From positions 16,450-80,449 of the forward strand of contig NZ_AOJL01000020.1 of the NCBI RefSeq assembly GCF_000337035.1: a stretch of DNA of 64,000 nucleotides, read 5' to 3'. A program made the position numbers and the translations under genes. Source of the stretch: Halorubrum coriense DSM 10284 (GTDB lineage: Archaea; Halobacteriota; Halobacteria; Halobacteriales; Haloferacaceae). The notes under the pieces are model-generated. The model searched no databases, was not told the DNA's origin, and saw only the letters and a program-made list of their open reading frames with translations. This document shows, one piece after another, positions 33,452 to 41,844 of this stretch. The first letter of the stretch is position 1. Each line of letters starts with the position of its first letter.

Positions 33452-35911
33452 ATGAGGGATCGCGGCCTCGCTTGGGAGGTGACACGCGACACCACGCGCC
33501 GCGCGGTCCTCGCGAGCGTCCTCGCCGCCGGCAGCGCCGGGCTGGCGGCGAGCGACGCGGCCGACCTCCTCGACTCGTTCGCGCCGCTGTCGGGCGAGGC
33601 GTGGGACGCCGCCGACCGCTCGCTTCCCGAGACCGTCGAGAGCCCGCACGGGGCGGCGACGGTGGCCCGCGACGAGTTCGGCGTCCCGCAGATCGAGGCG
33701 GACGAGGAGCCCGCGGCGTACTTCGCGGTCGGCTACTGTCAGGCGTTCGACCGGCTGTTCGCGATGGACCTCCAGCGGCGAGTGATGCGCGGGCGGCTCT
33801 CGGAGGTGATCGGCGAGGCGACGCTCGACAGCGACGAGTTCAACGTCGCGATGGGGTTCGCCGACGCCGCCGCGGCCACGTGGGACGTCGTCGCGGAGAC
33901 GCGCGCCGGACCCCTCGTCGAGGCGTTCGCGGACGGCGTCAACGCCGCGACCGACGACCTGCCCCTCCCGCTGGAGTTCGATCTGATCGGCTACGAGCCG
34001 GAGCCGTGGACCCCGGTCGACTCGATGCTGATGGAGAAGCAGATCTCGTGGACGCTCACCGGGGACTTCGGCGAACTGCGGCGCGCGCTCGTCGCCGAGC
34101 GACTGGGCGCGGAGCGCGCTGAGACGCTGTTCCCGACGCGGTACGACCACGACGACGCGATCCTCGACGGGACGGAGACGCGGCTGGGCGGGAGCGCCGA
34201 GAACGCTCGCGGTGCGGGCGAGCGCGCGTCGACCGGCGAGCCGCGCGGCTCCGTCGACCCCGTCGACCCGGAACTGGCCGACTGGCTCTCCGGCTTCGAG
34301 TCGCCGACGGGCGTCGGCTCGAACAGCTGGGTCGTCTCCGGCGACCACACCGCGAGCGGGACGCCGACCGTCGCGTACGACCCGCACCTCTCGCTCCAGG
34401 CGCCGCCGCTGTGGTACGAGCAGTCGGTCACGACCCCCGAGCGGTCGGTGCGGGGCGCGACGTTCTCGGGCGTCCCGTTCGTCATCGCGGGCGCGAACGA
34501 CCGCGGCGCGTGGTCGTTCACCAACCTCGGCGCGGACGTGTTGGACTGCTACCAGTACGACGTCGACGACGCGGGCGACCGCTACCGGTACGACGGCGAG
34601 TGGCGGCCCTTCGAGACCGACGAGACCGAGGCGATCCCGGTCGCCGGCGGCGAGGACCGGGAGGTCCGCGTGCGGCGCACCGTCCACGGCCCTCTGATCG
34701 AGCGCGAGACGGAGACGGTCGGCGTCGCGTGGACGGGCCACACCGCGACGCGCACGACGGTCGCCATCGAGGCGTACGGGCGCAGCGAGGGGATCGACGA
34801 CCTCCTCGACGCGACCCGCGACTTCGACCTGCCGACGCAGAACCTCGTGTACGCGGACGCGGACGGCCGGACGCTCTACTTCGCGACCGGCCGGCTCCCG
34901 ATCCGCCGCACCGACGGCGCGGTCGTCGACGGCGACCGGGTCTTCGACGGCTCCGCGGGCGAGGGCGAGTGGAGCGGGTTCGAGCCGTTCGGCGAGTCCT
35001 CGTGGGAGGGGTTCGTCCCCTTCGAAGAGAAGCCGCACGCGATCGACCCCGACGTCCTCTCGACCGCCAACCAGCGCCCGATCGACGACCCGACCCACTA
35101 CGTCGGCGTGAGCTACGCCGCCCCGTACCGCGGGTCACGGATCGCCGACCGGCTCGACGCGGCGACCGACGACGGGGGGTCGACGGACCCCGACTTCCAC
35201 CGCGCCCTCCAGAACGACGTGCGCGACGGGCGCGGCCCGGAACTGGTCCCCGGGCTGGTCGCCGCGGTCCGCGACCGCGACGACCCCGACCCCTCGCTCG
35301 TCGACGCCGCCGACGCCCTCGACGAGTGGGACTACCGGATGCGGCGCGGCTCGCGCGCCGCGCTGCTGTTCGCCCGCTACCTCCCGCACTTCCGCGAGCG
35401 CGTCTTCGGCCCGGCGTTCGCCGCCGCCGACCTCGGCGAGGGGTACTACCCGAGCGACTGGACGCTCGCGCGGCTCCCCGACGACGACCCGCTGTTCGAC
35501 GGGCGGTCGCGGTCCGCCCTCGCGGTGAGGGCCCTCCGCGACGCGCTCGACGAGGTCGGGGCGGAGGGGTGGGAGACGTACGGCGACTACAACACCACGC
35601 GGTCGATGCGCCACCCGCTCGGCGGCGAAGCGCCGTTCCTGAACTACGGGGCGCTACCGGCCGACGGGTCGCCCGCGACCGTGAAGAACTACCGCGTCGA
35701 CTCCGCGGTCGGGTCGAGCTGGCGGATGGTCGTGCGGCCGGGGACCGACGCGACCGCGGTCCTGCCGGGCGGGAACTCCGGCGACTACTTCTCCGAGCAC
35801 TACGACGACCAGCTCCGGCGGTGGCTCGGCAACGACCAGCGGCCGATGCCGCTCGACGCCGGCGGCGAGCCGGCGGTGCGGTTCGAGCCGTCGACGGAGG
35901 GGTCGCAGTGA
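33452..35911 (+). CDS. Tat-exported penicillin acylase family Ntn-hydrolase
   Basis: This 819-residue precursor has TRRAVLASVLAAGSAG at residues 15-30, a twin-arginine signal. The alpha chain follows (HGAATVARDEFGVPQIEADE, then CQAFDRLFAMDLQRR). The autocatalytic cut precedes Ser290, the N-terminal nucleophile of the beta chain, in G-SNSWVVSG. The beta chain contains AYDPHLSLQAPPLWYE, GATFSGVPFVIAGAND and, near the end, NYRVDSAVGSSWRMVV. Members hydrolyse amide bonds in penicillins, N-acyl homoserine lactones or similar amides; the natural substrate here is unknown. ATG 33452 is preferred to the longer frame from 33368. A membrane protein gene overlaps the stop by 4 bases. Confidence 0.88.
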   Translation: MRDRGLAWEVTRDTTRRAVLASVLAAGSAGLAASDAADLLDSFAPLSGEAWDAADRSLPETVESPHGAATVARDEFGVPQIEADEEPAAYFAVGYCQAFDRLFAMDLQRRVMRGRLSEVIGEATLDSDEFNVAMGFADAAAATWDVVAETRAGPLVEAFADGVNAATDDLPLPLEFDLIGYEPEPWTPVDSMLMEKQISWTLTGDFGELRRALVAERLGAERAETLFPTRYDHDDAILDGTETRLGGSAENARGAGERASTGEPRGSVDPVDPELADWLSGFESPTGVGSNSWVVSGDHTASGTPTVAYDPHLSLQAPPLWYEQSVTTPERSVRGATFSGVPFVIAGANDRGAWSFTNLGADVLDCYQYDVDDAGDRYRYDGEWRPFETDETEAIPVAGGEDREVRVRRTVHGPLIERETETVGVAWTGHTATRTTVAIEAYGRSEGIDDLLDATRDFDLPTQNLVYADADGRTLYFATGRLPIRRTDGAVVDGDRVFDGSAGEGEWSGFEPFGESSWEGFVPFEEKPHAIDPDVLSTANQRPIDDPTHYVGVSYAAPYRGSRIADRLDAATDDGGSTDPDFHRALQNDVRDGRGPELVPGLVAAVRDRDDPDPSLVDAADALDEWDYRMRRGSRAALLFARYLPHFRERVFGPAFAAADLGEGYYPSDWTLARLPDDDPLFDGRSRSALAVRALRDALDEVGAEGWETYGDYNTTRSMRHPLGGEAPFLNYGALPADGSPATVKNYRVDSAVGSSWRMVVRPGTDATAVLPGGNSGDYFSEHYDDQLRRWLGNDQRPMPLDAGGEPAVRFEPSTEGSQ

Positions 35912-36282
35912 GCGACTCGCCGTCTCCGACCGACTCGTCGCCTCCAAGCGACTCGCCGTCTCCCCTCGACCGCGTCCGGACGGAGCCGCGACCGCACGCG
36001 GTCGCACTCGTCGCCGCGGTCGGGGTCGGCGTCGCGCTCGCGTTCGTCCACTGGGTCGGGCTGATCGCCGCGGGGGCGCTCGCGTCGGTCGTCGCGCCGA
36101 CGGTCCGCCGCGGGGTCGGCTACGCGCTCGCCGCGGGGGTCGTCGCCCTCGCGGCGTTCGCGGTCGCGCTCGGCCCGGCCGCCGCAGCGGTGCCGGGGAT
36201 GCGCCCGGTCGTCTACGTCGCGGTCGGCGCGGGCCTCGCGCTCCCGCTGTTCGGGTCGCTCGCGCGGGCCGTCGTCACGTGA
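35908..36282 (+). CDS. small membrane protein coupled to penicillin acylase
   Basis: This 124-residue protein begins with a Ser/Pro/Asp-rich tail of about 30 residues. Three to four hydrophobic segments follow (about 33-55, 58-75, 78-95 and 100-122). GTG 35908 overlaps the acylase TGA (GTGA), which makes translation coupled and the start nearly certain. I do not recognise the family. The pairing suggests a membrane partner for the secreted acylase, but nothing in the sequence shows its job. Confidence 0.65.
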   Translation: MSDSPSPTDSSPPSDSPSPLDRVRTEPRPHAVALVAAVGVGVALAFVHWVGLIAAGALASVVAPTVRRGVGYALAAGVVALAAFAVALGPAAAAVPGMRPVVYVAVGAGLALPLFGSLARAVVT

Positions 36283-36304
36283 GCGAGGCGCGGGAAGTCG
36301 GGGC

Positions 36305-36667
36305 CTAGTCCAGCCGCTCCACTTCGGCGGTCTCGTCGGTCTCCACGTCGCCCGTGTTCCGCGTCCCGCTGGGTTCGAACAGCACGATCTCGGCCTCCGG
36401 CTCGGCGACCGGGCGGTGCTCGGTCCCGCGCGGGACGACCGTGAACTCCCCGGCCTCCAACACCGCGTCCGCGGCCTCGCGGAACTCGATCCGGAGCCGC
36501 CCGGCGTGGACGAGGAACAGCTCGTCGGCCGACTCGTGACTGTGCCAGACGAACTCGCCGTCCGCCTTCGCGAGCTTGACCGCCTGCCCGTTACACTCGG
36601 CCGCGAGCCGCGGGGACCACGTCTCGTCGAACGAGTCGAACGCCTCGGTGAAAGAGATCGGCTCCAT
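36305..36667 (-). CDS. cupin domain protein
   Basis: This 120-residue single-domain beta-barrel has cupin motif 1 around GEFVWHSHESADELFLVHAG (His, His, Glu ligands). Motif 2 is around EAGEFTVVPRGTEHRPVAEP (His ligand). The size fits the small cupins that act as metal-binding isomerases, oxygenases or sensors; the reaction is unknown. ATG 36667 is used because the upstream in-frame extension is shadow sequence. It is convergent with the small membrane protein gene. Confidence 0.83.
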   Translation of the reverse strand: MEPISFTEAFDSFDETWSPRLAAECNGQAVKLAKADGEFVWHSHESADELFLVHAGRLRIEFREAADAVLEAGEFTVVPRGTEHRPVAEPEAEIVLFEPSGTRNTGDVETDETAEVERLD

Positions 36668-36844
36668 ACCCCCGGTCGGCGGCGGAACGGTAAAGTCGCT
36701 GTCCACCGGTCCCGACGAGCCGGGGATCGCGGTCGGCCGAGCCACAGCGGAGGTATATATCGCTCCGGAGCGGTTCGGACCGCTCGGGACGGCGGCGGAC
36801 CCCTCATATAAGCGTTTACGGGGGGGCTGAGCGTGTCGCGACGT

Positions 36845-37714
36845 ATGACAGCGACCCACGCGGACGGCGGAAGCGGTCCGGTCCGAGCGGCCAGAGCGGA
36901 GCTCCGAGTCGAGCGGCGGCGGGTCGTCGACGAGCGAGAGGCGTTCCGCGCGTTCAGCGCCCGCGTGTCGTCGATTCCGGACGAGAGCGCGAACGCGGGC
37001 CCGTCGGACCCCGCTGCGGCCGACGGGTTCGCCGGCGTCGGCGGCGCGGTCGGCGGCGCGGTCGGCGGTTCGGGGGGCGGAGCGGCGTCGCCCGGCTCCC
37101 GGCTGGTCGCGGTGCGCGACGCGTACCGCGCCACGGTGATGTCGGTGCCGCACTACGAGACGGAGTACGACGACACCTACGAGCGGAGCGTGGCCGAGGA
37201 GTTCGGCCCGGAGCTCGCCTACGCGCTCACCCGGACGAGCCGTTTCCACGAGGAGTACAAGCGGTCGCTGCTGAGCGCCGCGGAGACCGCGGTCCAAGAG
37301 CGCGAGGCGTTCCTCGATGCCGTGGAATCGGAGATCGAATCGATCGAGCGCGCGGGCTCCCGGCTCGACCCGATCCGGAGCGAGATCGAGGCGATCGAGG
37401 ACGAACTCGGCGCCGCCGGGAGCGAGGGGGGTGCCGAAGCCGAGGTCGAGACACCCGGATTCGGGGCGCTCGACGCCTGCCGGACCCGAACCGAGGCGCT
37501 CACGGACGACTGCGACCGCATCGCAGGGCGCCGCCAGCGGGTGCTTGCCGACCACCGGCGACGGCTCGCGCTCGGCGACGACCTCGACCTACCCGCGTAC
37601 TGCTATCAGACGCTCGACGTCACGTACCCGGTGCTCGCGGCGGTCGGCGCGGTCGGCGACCGGCTGGAGTCGCTCCGGTCCCGGATCGAACGGGCGATGG
37701 CTCGGGGCCGATGA
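36845..37714 (+). CDS. DUF7260-like helical protein
   Basis: This 289-residue soluble protein is dominated by helices with heptad-like spacing (RAELRVERRRVVDEREAFRA; VESEIESIERAGSRL). A Gly/Ala-rich hinge sits at about 60-85. It resembles haloarchaeal DUF7260 proteins of unknown function. The TATA element CATATAAG (36805-36812) puts the transcription start near 36835, so ATG 36845 with a short leader is used; GTG 36833 is the alternative. It is divergent from the cupin gene. Confidence 0.75.
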   Translation: MTATHADGGSGPVRAARAELRVERRRVVDEREAFRAFSARVSSIPDESANAGPSDPAAADGFAGVGGAVGGAVGGSGGGAASPGSRLVAVRDAYRATVMSVPHYETEYDDTYERSVAEEFGPELAYALTRTSRFHEEYKRSLLSAAETAVQEREAFLDAVESEIESIERAGSRLDPIRSEIEAIEDELGAAGSEGGAEAEVETPGFGALDACRTRTEALTDDCDRIAGRRQRVLADHRRRLALGDDLDLPAYCYQTLDVTYPVLAAVGAVGDRLESLRSRIERAMARGR

Positions 37715-37823
37715 CAGAGCCATCGAGGATGGAGCAGCGGTGACATCCGCGGATCAGAGGGCCGTAACCGCCAGAATACGGGCTAGCGTCAGCTTAATGA
37801 TTGTTCACGGTTTATGTTACCAT

Positions 37824-38003
37824 ATGTCATGTAGAATCACGTGTAACGAGTGCGAGCTCGACCAGTGGCTCAACGACTGCGTGACCGCTCACAAGCTGGC
37901 GAAGGAACACGAGGCCCGCTACGCCGACCACTGGATCACGCTTCGGGATCCCCCCGAGGACGACGCCGTCCCCGGGCACGTGCGGCAGTCGGGGTCGGGA
38001 TAG
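37824..38003 (+). CDS. small zinc-finger-like haloarchaeal protein
   Basis: From ATG 37824 this encodes 59 residues. It begins MSCRITCNECELDQWLNDCV, with four Cys in the first 20 residues, then an AHKLAKEHEARYADHW helix with His pairs, so a C2H2-like zinc site is likely. The protein is similar in layout to short haloarchaeal zinc-finger ORFs. A TTAATGA element about 27 bases upstream may be its TATA box. It is isolated between the DUF7260-like and HAD-like genes. Confidence 0.55.
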   Translation: MSCRITCNECELDQWLNDCVTAHKLAKEHEARYADHWITLRDPPEDDAVPGHVRQSGSG

Positions 38004-38142
38004 CCGTGACCGAGACCGCCGACGGTGCGTCGTTCGTCCCCCATGCGAGGGCGAATCGAGTCCGCCGCGGCCACCGGCACGCCCGAATGTCTCATTTCCG
38101 ACCGCGCCGAAGAGTGACAGCCGAACGGTCGAACGGTGACAT

Positions 38143-38664
38143 ATGAAGGACCCGGTGTTCTGCTTCGATAGGGACAAGACGGTGGACGTACGCCCGCCGG
38201 AGCGAGGGCGGGCGGTGCCGCTGACTTGGGTCCAGTACTACGCGCACCGCACGGACCACGATGTCTGGGCGACCGGTAACCCGCGGCTCTGCGGCGAGGC
38301 GGGGATCCCTTCACCGCGTGAGGCTCGGGAGCTGCTCGTCGCGGCCGGTCGGGAGCCGGTTGCGCCGTACGACCGGATGAACGGCGGCCGGATCGACCGG
38401 CTCCGCCTCCTCGATCAACTGTACGCGGAGAGCTACGACCGGGAAGCGCGGTTCGTGGTCGTCGACGACACCGACGTCACCGAGTACACGGACGGTCGGC
38501 CATGGACGTACTACGGCCCGACAGAGTTCGTCGAGGCCGTGGAGGGCGGGGCGTACCCAGAGCCGGACCCCGGAGCGGTTCGCGGGGATTCGTACGGCGA
38601 CCCGGAGCGCGGGGACCGGTTTCGAGCGCAACTGAACAGGTTCGAACGGCGCCTCTCGACGTGA
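38143..38664 (+). CDS. HAD-like protein
   Basis: This 173-residue protein has motif I FDRDKTVDV near residue 8 (D-x-D-x-T with Asp nucleophile and Asp acid). A motif IV-like VVVDDTDVTEY lies near residue 106, as in HAD phosphatases. A motif II or III Ser/Lys is not obvious, so catalysis is not assured. It sits upstream of a ParB-like protein and a sulfatase. It may belong to the same surface-glycan or nucleotide-sugar setting, but this is only proximity. Confidence 0.6.
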   Translation: MKDPVFCFDRDKTVDVRPPERGRAVPLTWVQYYAHRTDHDVWATGNPRLCGEAGIPSPREARELLVAAGREPVAPYDRMNGGRIDRLRLLDQLYAESYDREARFVVVDDTDVTEYTDGRPWTYYGPTEFVEAVEGGAYPEPDPGAVRGDSYGDPERGDRFRAQLNRFERRLST

Positions 38665-38707
38665 GGCGAGTCGCGCGTTCCGCGCGCGGCCCGTCAACGG
38701 ACGTGAG

Positions 38708-38713
38708 TATAAA
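38708..38713 (+). promoter_or_regulatory. TATA box deciding the start of the ParB-like gene
   Basis: TATAAA is centred about 26 bases before ATG 38737. The first in-frame ATG at 38713 overlaps the TATA box itself and cannot be in the transcript, so the real start is 38737. Confidence 0.75.
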
Positions 38714-38736
38714 TGCCGGACCGCCCTGTACCCGGC

Positions 38737-39417
38737 ATGGAGTGGCAAGGGGACCCCCATTCGGACCTTCCATTCGAGGAGTGGAAGCGGACGAAGCGCC
38801 TCCAGCGACCGGCCGAGCCGTTCACCGTGCGGCGGGTGGACCCCGACCGGATTCAACACGTGACCGTCTACACCGACACGGTCGACAAGGCGCAGGACGG
38901 CGAGCGACACCCGGTCTTCACGCCGGCGGACGCTCGGTTCGCCGGCTTCTTTCGGACCGCCGAAGCGGGGGCCGTGCGCCGCGGCGAGTGGGACCGTCGG
39001 TTGCTTCCCTTCGACGAGTACCTTCCGTACGTGGGGCTCCGCCGACACTTCGTCGACGGCGTCGATTGGGAAGACACCCGATACTATCGGAATATCGTCG
39101 ACTGTATCACCGGCGGATCCCCGCTGTGGGGCTGTGAGACCGAGGCGGAGTTCCGCGACCGCTGCGGGGACATCGACCGGCTGTACGACCGCATCGACCG
39201 CGAGGGGTACCGACCAGCAAGCGAACTGCGAGAGGGCAAACTCCGGTACGATGAGATCGCAGTCAACGTCGGGCGCGACGGACACCTCCTGTTCAACGAC
39301 GGTAAGCACCGCCTCTCGGTGGCCAAGCTGTGCGACGTGGACGACGTCCCCGTCCGGGTGATCGTTCGCCACCAGAGGTGGGTCGCGGAGTCGGACCGCG
39401 AGTTCCCGTCGGAGTGA
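38737..39417 (+). CDS. ParB-like fold protein of surface-glycan type cluster
   Basis: This 226-residue protein begins MEWQGDPHSDLPFEEWKRTK. Its C-terminal third carries LLFNDGKHRLSVAKLCDVDDVPVRVIV, the G-K-H-R/L-A pattern of ParB/sulfiredoxin-like nucleotide-binding folds. No helix-turn-helix follows, so it is not a partition protein. Similar proteins occur beside sulfatases and glycosyltransferases in haloarchaea (from memory). Convergent with the sulfatase at 39519. The function is unknown, with a kinase-like or nucleotide-binding role possible. Confidence 0.62.
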   Translation: MEWQGDPHSDLPFEEWKRTKRLQRPAEPFTVRRVDPDRIQHVTVYTDTVDKAQDGERHPVFTPADARFAGFFRTAEAGAVRRGEWDRRLLPFDEYLPYVGLRRHFVDGVDWEDTRYYRNIVDCITGGSPLWGCETEAEFRDRCGDIDRLYDRIDREGYRPASELREGKLRYDEIAVNVGRDGHLLFNDGKHRLSVAKLCDVDDVPVRVIVRHQRWVAESDREFPSE

Positions 39418-39518
39418 CGGTTTCGAGGCCGCAGTCGTAGCCGAGGCGGTCCCCGCGACTCGCGTGCGGGCCGGTATGACGGTCCGGCGGCAGCTATCGA
39501 CCGGCGAACGAGGAGCGG

Positions 39519-40907
39519 TCAGGCGTAGCCGAGCTCCTCCAGCCGCTCTCGGATTTCCGGATCGACGGAGCCGGTCTCGTCGCCGTCGCGGTTATCGGGG
39601 ACCCCTTCGCGGAGCGCGACCAGCTTCTCCTGCGGGGTCTCGGTCGGCGACTCGCCGGTCTCGGTCCACCCCTCGTCGCTCTGGAAGCCGTAGTAGCCGT
39701 CCGCGACCAGCCCCCGGTACTCGACGTCGACAGCGTCGATCGCAGCGGGCGCGTAGCCGCGCTCGAGGAGCGTCTCGCGCCGCATCGACGCGATACCGTT
39801 GTACTCGGTGAGATACGTCGCCCGCCGCTCGCCGTTTGCCGTCCGGAGGTCGCGGCCGCGGCGGTCAGGCTCGGTACCGTCGGCGAGCGCCAGCACGGTG
39901 TGGTAGACGTCGAGCAGCGAGACCGGGGCATCCACGCGCTCGTCCGAGAAGTCCGGGCCGGTGACGACCAGCGGGACGTTCGTCACCTCGGGGTAGAGGC
40001 CGTACCCGTGTTCCCAGACGCCGTGTTCCCCGAACAGTTCGCCGTGGTCGCCGAGCGTGACGACGTAGTCGAACCGCGCCGACAGCGCCTCGAACGTCTC
40101 GCGGTAGACATCGCTTAGATACCGCACGCAGTCATCGTACGCGGCCCGCGCGCGCTCCGGGTCCGGCCCCGCGTGCTCCCGGTCGACGCCGTCCGCCAGC
40201 GCCTCGTCGGGGTCGTCGAACCGGTTGCGAAGCGTCGCCTCAAACGCGGGGCCGAGCTCGTACGTGTCGCCCGACCGATACGACGGAGGGGCGCGGTACG
40301 GTTGGTGCGCCTCCATGAGGTTCGCGAACAGGAACGTCGGCCCCGAGGGGGACAGTGACCGGCTCAGGTCGCGGAACCGACCGGCTCCGTCGTCGCTGTC
40401 GCCCAGCGGGGTCCCCGTGACCGCCTCCGCGAAGCCGAACCGAAGCGACCGTCCGGTGTCGTAGTCGCCGCGCAGCGCCGCGGCCGCTCCGGTCAGATAC
40501 GCCAGTCGCGGGTGTTCGTTCTCCTCCAAGTGTCGGTACCAGTTGAACACCGACGCGGTCGGGTACTTGGTGTCCCGAGTCCCGTCGAACACGTCGAACC
40601 CGCGGTCGTAGCCGTAGGCCGGCGAGACGTTGATATTCGCCGAGAAGGCGCGCGTTCGGTAGCCCGCCGCCGAGAGCTTTTCGGCGAGGGTCCGCTCGGG
40701 CGTCGAGAGCGTCCAGTCAGCGACCGTCACGTCCGCCTCGCTGGGGTACATGCCGGTGAACAGGGAGGCGTGCGCGCCGCCCGTCCAGTGGCTCGTCGAG
40801 TACGCAGCGTCGAACCACGTCCCCGGGAGCCACTCGAACGCCTCCCCGAACGCGTCCGCCCGAACCGTATCCAGCACTACGACGGCGATGTTCGTCACGG
40901 GTGTCAT
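39519..40907 (-). CDS. sulfatase-like alkaline phosphatase superfamily protein
   Basis: From ATG 40907 this encodes 462 residues. The N-terminus has the metal-binding AVVVLDTVRADAF (Asp13), and TSHWTGGAHASLFTG (38-52) places Thr42 at the nucleophile position. FDYVVTLGDHGELFGEHGVWEH is the second metal site. The C-terminus ends ERLEELGYA. No formylglycine-type CxPxR motif is present. A strong minus-strand TATA (40923-40930) is only 19 bases from the ATG but 28 from GTG at codon 4 (40898), so initiation at 40898 is possible. The enzyme probably modifies a surface glycan or lipid head group with sulfate or phosphate. Confidence 0.82.
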   Translation of the reverse strand: MTPVTNIAVVVLDTVRADAFGEAFEWLPGTWFDAAYSTSHWTGGAHASLFTGMYPSEADVTVADWTLSTPERTLAEKLSAAGYRTRAFSANINVSPAYGYDRGFDVFDGTRDTKYPTASVFNWYRHLEENEHPRLAYLTGAAAALRGDYDTGRSLRFGFAEAVTGTPLGDSDDGAGRFRDLSRSLSPSGPTFLFANLMEAHQPYRAPPSYRSGDTYELGPAFEATLRNRFDDPDEALADGVDREHAGPDPERARAAYDDCVRYLSDVYRETFEALSARFDYVVTLGDHGELFGEHGVWEHGYGLYPEVTNVPLVVTGPDFSDERVDAPVSLLDVYHTVLALADGTEPDRRGRDLRTANGERRATYLTEYNGIASMRRETLLERGYAPAAIDAVDVEYRGLVADGYYGFQSDEGWTETGESPTETPQEKLVALREGVPDNRDGDETGSVDPEIRERLEELGYA

Positions 40908-41019
40908 ATCCGACCGGCGCGGATATATATGCCACGTCGGTTTCTCCAGACGTTCCGGACGAACTAGGTGGCTACGGTGCGAATTAGCAACAGCACAGAT
41001 CACATATACGGGGGTACAT

Positions 41020-41028
41020 TTTATTTAA
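41020..41028 (+). promoter_or_regulatory. TATA box of the pterin-type operon
   Basis: TTTATTTAA is centred about 29 bases before GTG 41053. It gives a leaderless transcript for the four-gene operon and supports GTG as the start. Confidence 0.65.
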
Positions 41029-41052
41029 CTCGATCTAGTATAATGGTTAGTA

Positions 41053-41844
41053 GTGATAAATACCAGAGGTACCGTCCGTATTTCAGTCGTTCAGTTAGAC
41101 GAGTACGGACCGTGGACGGTCGAACCGTCGCCGCGACGGGAAACGGACCTACAGGCGCTCCAGGCGCGCCTGTACGCTGACTTCGCCGATTTCGTCGGCC
41201 GCAGCGACGGCTACGCGTTCTTCAATCGGTTCGACAACATGCTCGGCATCGCCAACGGTATCGATGTCGCGGAGTACGAGCGGTTCCAAGAGCGCGTCCG
41301 TAACCAATACCCGATCACCGTCAGCGTCGGCGTCGGAGAGGGAGAAACGCCGGTCCGCGCGGTGGAAGTGGCGAGCCAACAGCTCCAAGACGCGGGGAGC
41401 GCCCAGGACCCCGACCGGCGAGAAGTTCTCAACGCCGGGGACACGAGCGACTCGTCCGGTTACGTCACCGTCGGACACTTCGACATCGTCGACGTGACGG
41501 AGTCGTTTACCGACACGGAACACGCCGCGACGGCGGGAGTCGCGATCCAGCAGTCGATGCTCGCGCTCAAGCAGCGGCTCCTCGCCGAGTACGACAGTGT
41601 CGCCCAGTTCGTCGGCGGAGACAACATGATCGCCGTCTGTCCGCAGTTGAGCGAGGACGTGTTCGGCGACGTCGTCGACCACGTCTACGACCAGACTGGC
41701 ATCGAGTTTCAAGTCGGCATCGGCTCGGGACCGACGGCACACGGAGCGGGCAACCGGGCGAAGGAGGCGCTCGAACACTGTCGAGAGACCGGGACGAGAG
41801 TCCACGAAGCCACGCCGATACAACAGCAGGTGACGGATGACTGA
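41053..41844 (+). CDS. GTP cyclohydrolase III
   Basis: This 263-residue enzyme is of the archaeal GTP cyclohydrolase III (ArfA/GCH IIa) type, which opens GTP to a formylamino-pyrimidine nucleotide. Known uses are riboflavin and F420 synthesis. Conserved blocks are VVQLDEYGPWTVEPSPRRET near the start, FFNRFDNMLGIANG, then FVGGDNMIAVCP and GIGSGPTAHGAGNRAKEALE. The two halves are related in sequence, as expected for the duplicated cyclase-like fold. Translation starts at GTG 41053 under a TATA box. The next gene overlaps it by 8 bases. Being the first gene of an operon with a PTPS-like and a methyltransferase gene is the odd feature. Confidence 0.9.
   Translation: MINTRGTVRISVVQLDEYGPWTVEPSPRRETDLQALQARLYADFADFVGRSDGYAFFNRFDNMLGIANGIDVAEYERFQERVRNQYPITVSVGVGEGETPVRAVEVASQQLQDAGSAQDPDRREVLNAGDTSDSSGYVTVGHFDIVDVTESFTDTEHAATAGVAIQQSMLALKQRLLAEYDSVAQFVGGDNMIAVCPQLSEDVFGDVVDHVYDQTGIEFQVGIGSGPTAHGAGNRAKEALEHCRETGTRVHEATPIQQQVTDD

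Noticed and set aside
33377-35098. 573-residue minus-strand open frame opposite penicillin acylase
   Set aside because: It is antisense shadow with low-complexity Arg/Val/Glu composition typical of GC-rich genes; the acylase frame has clear motifs.
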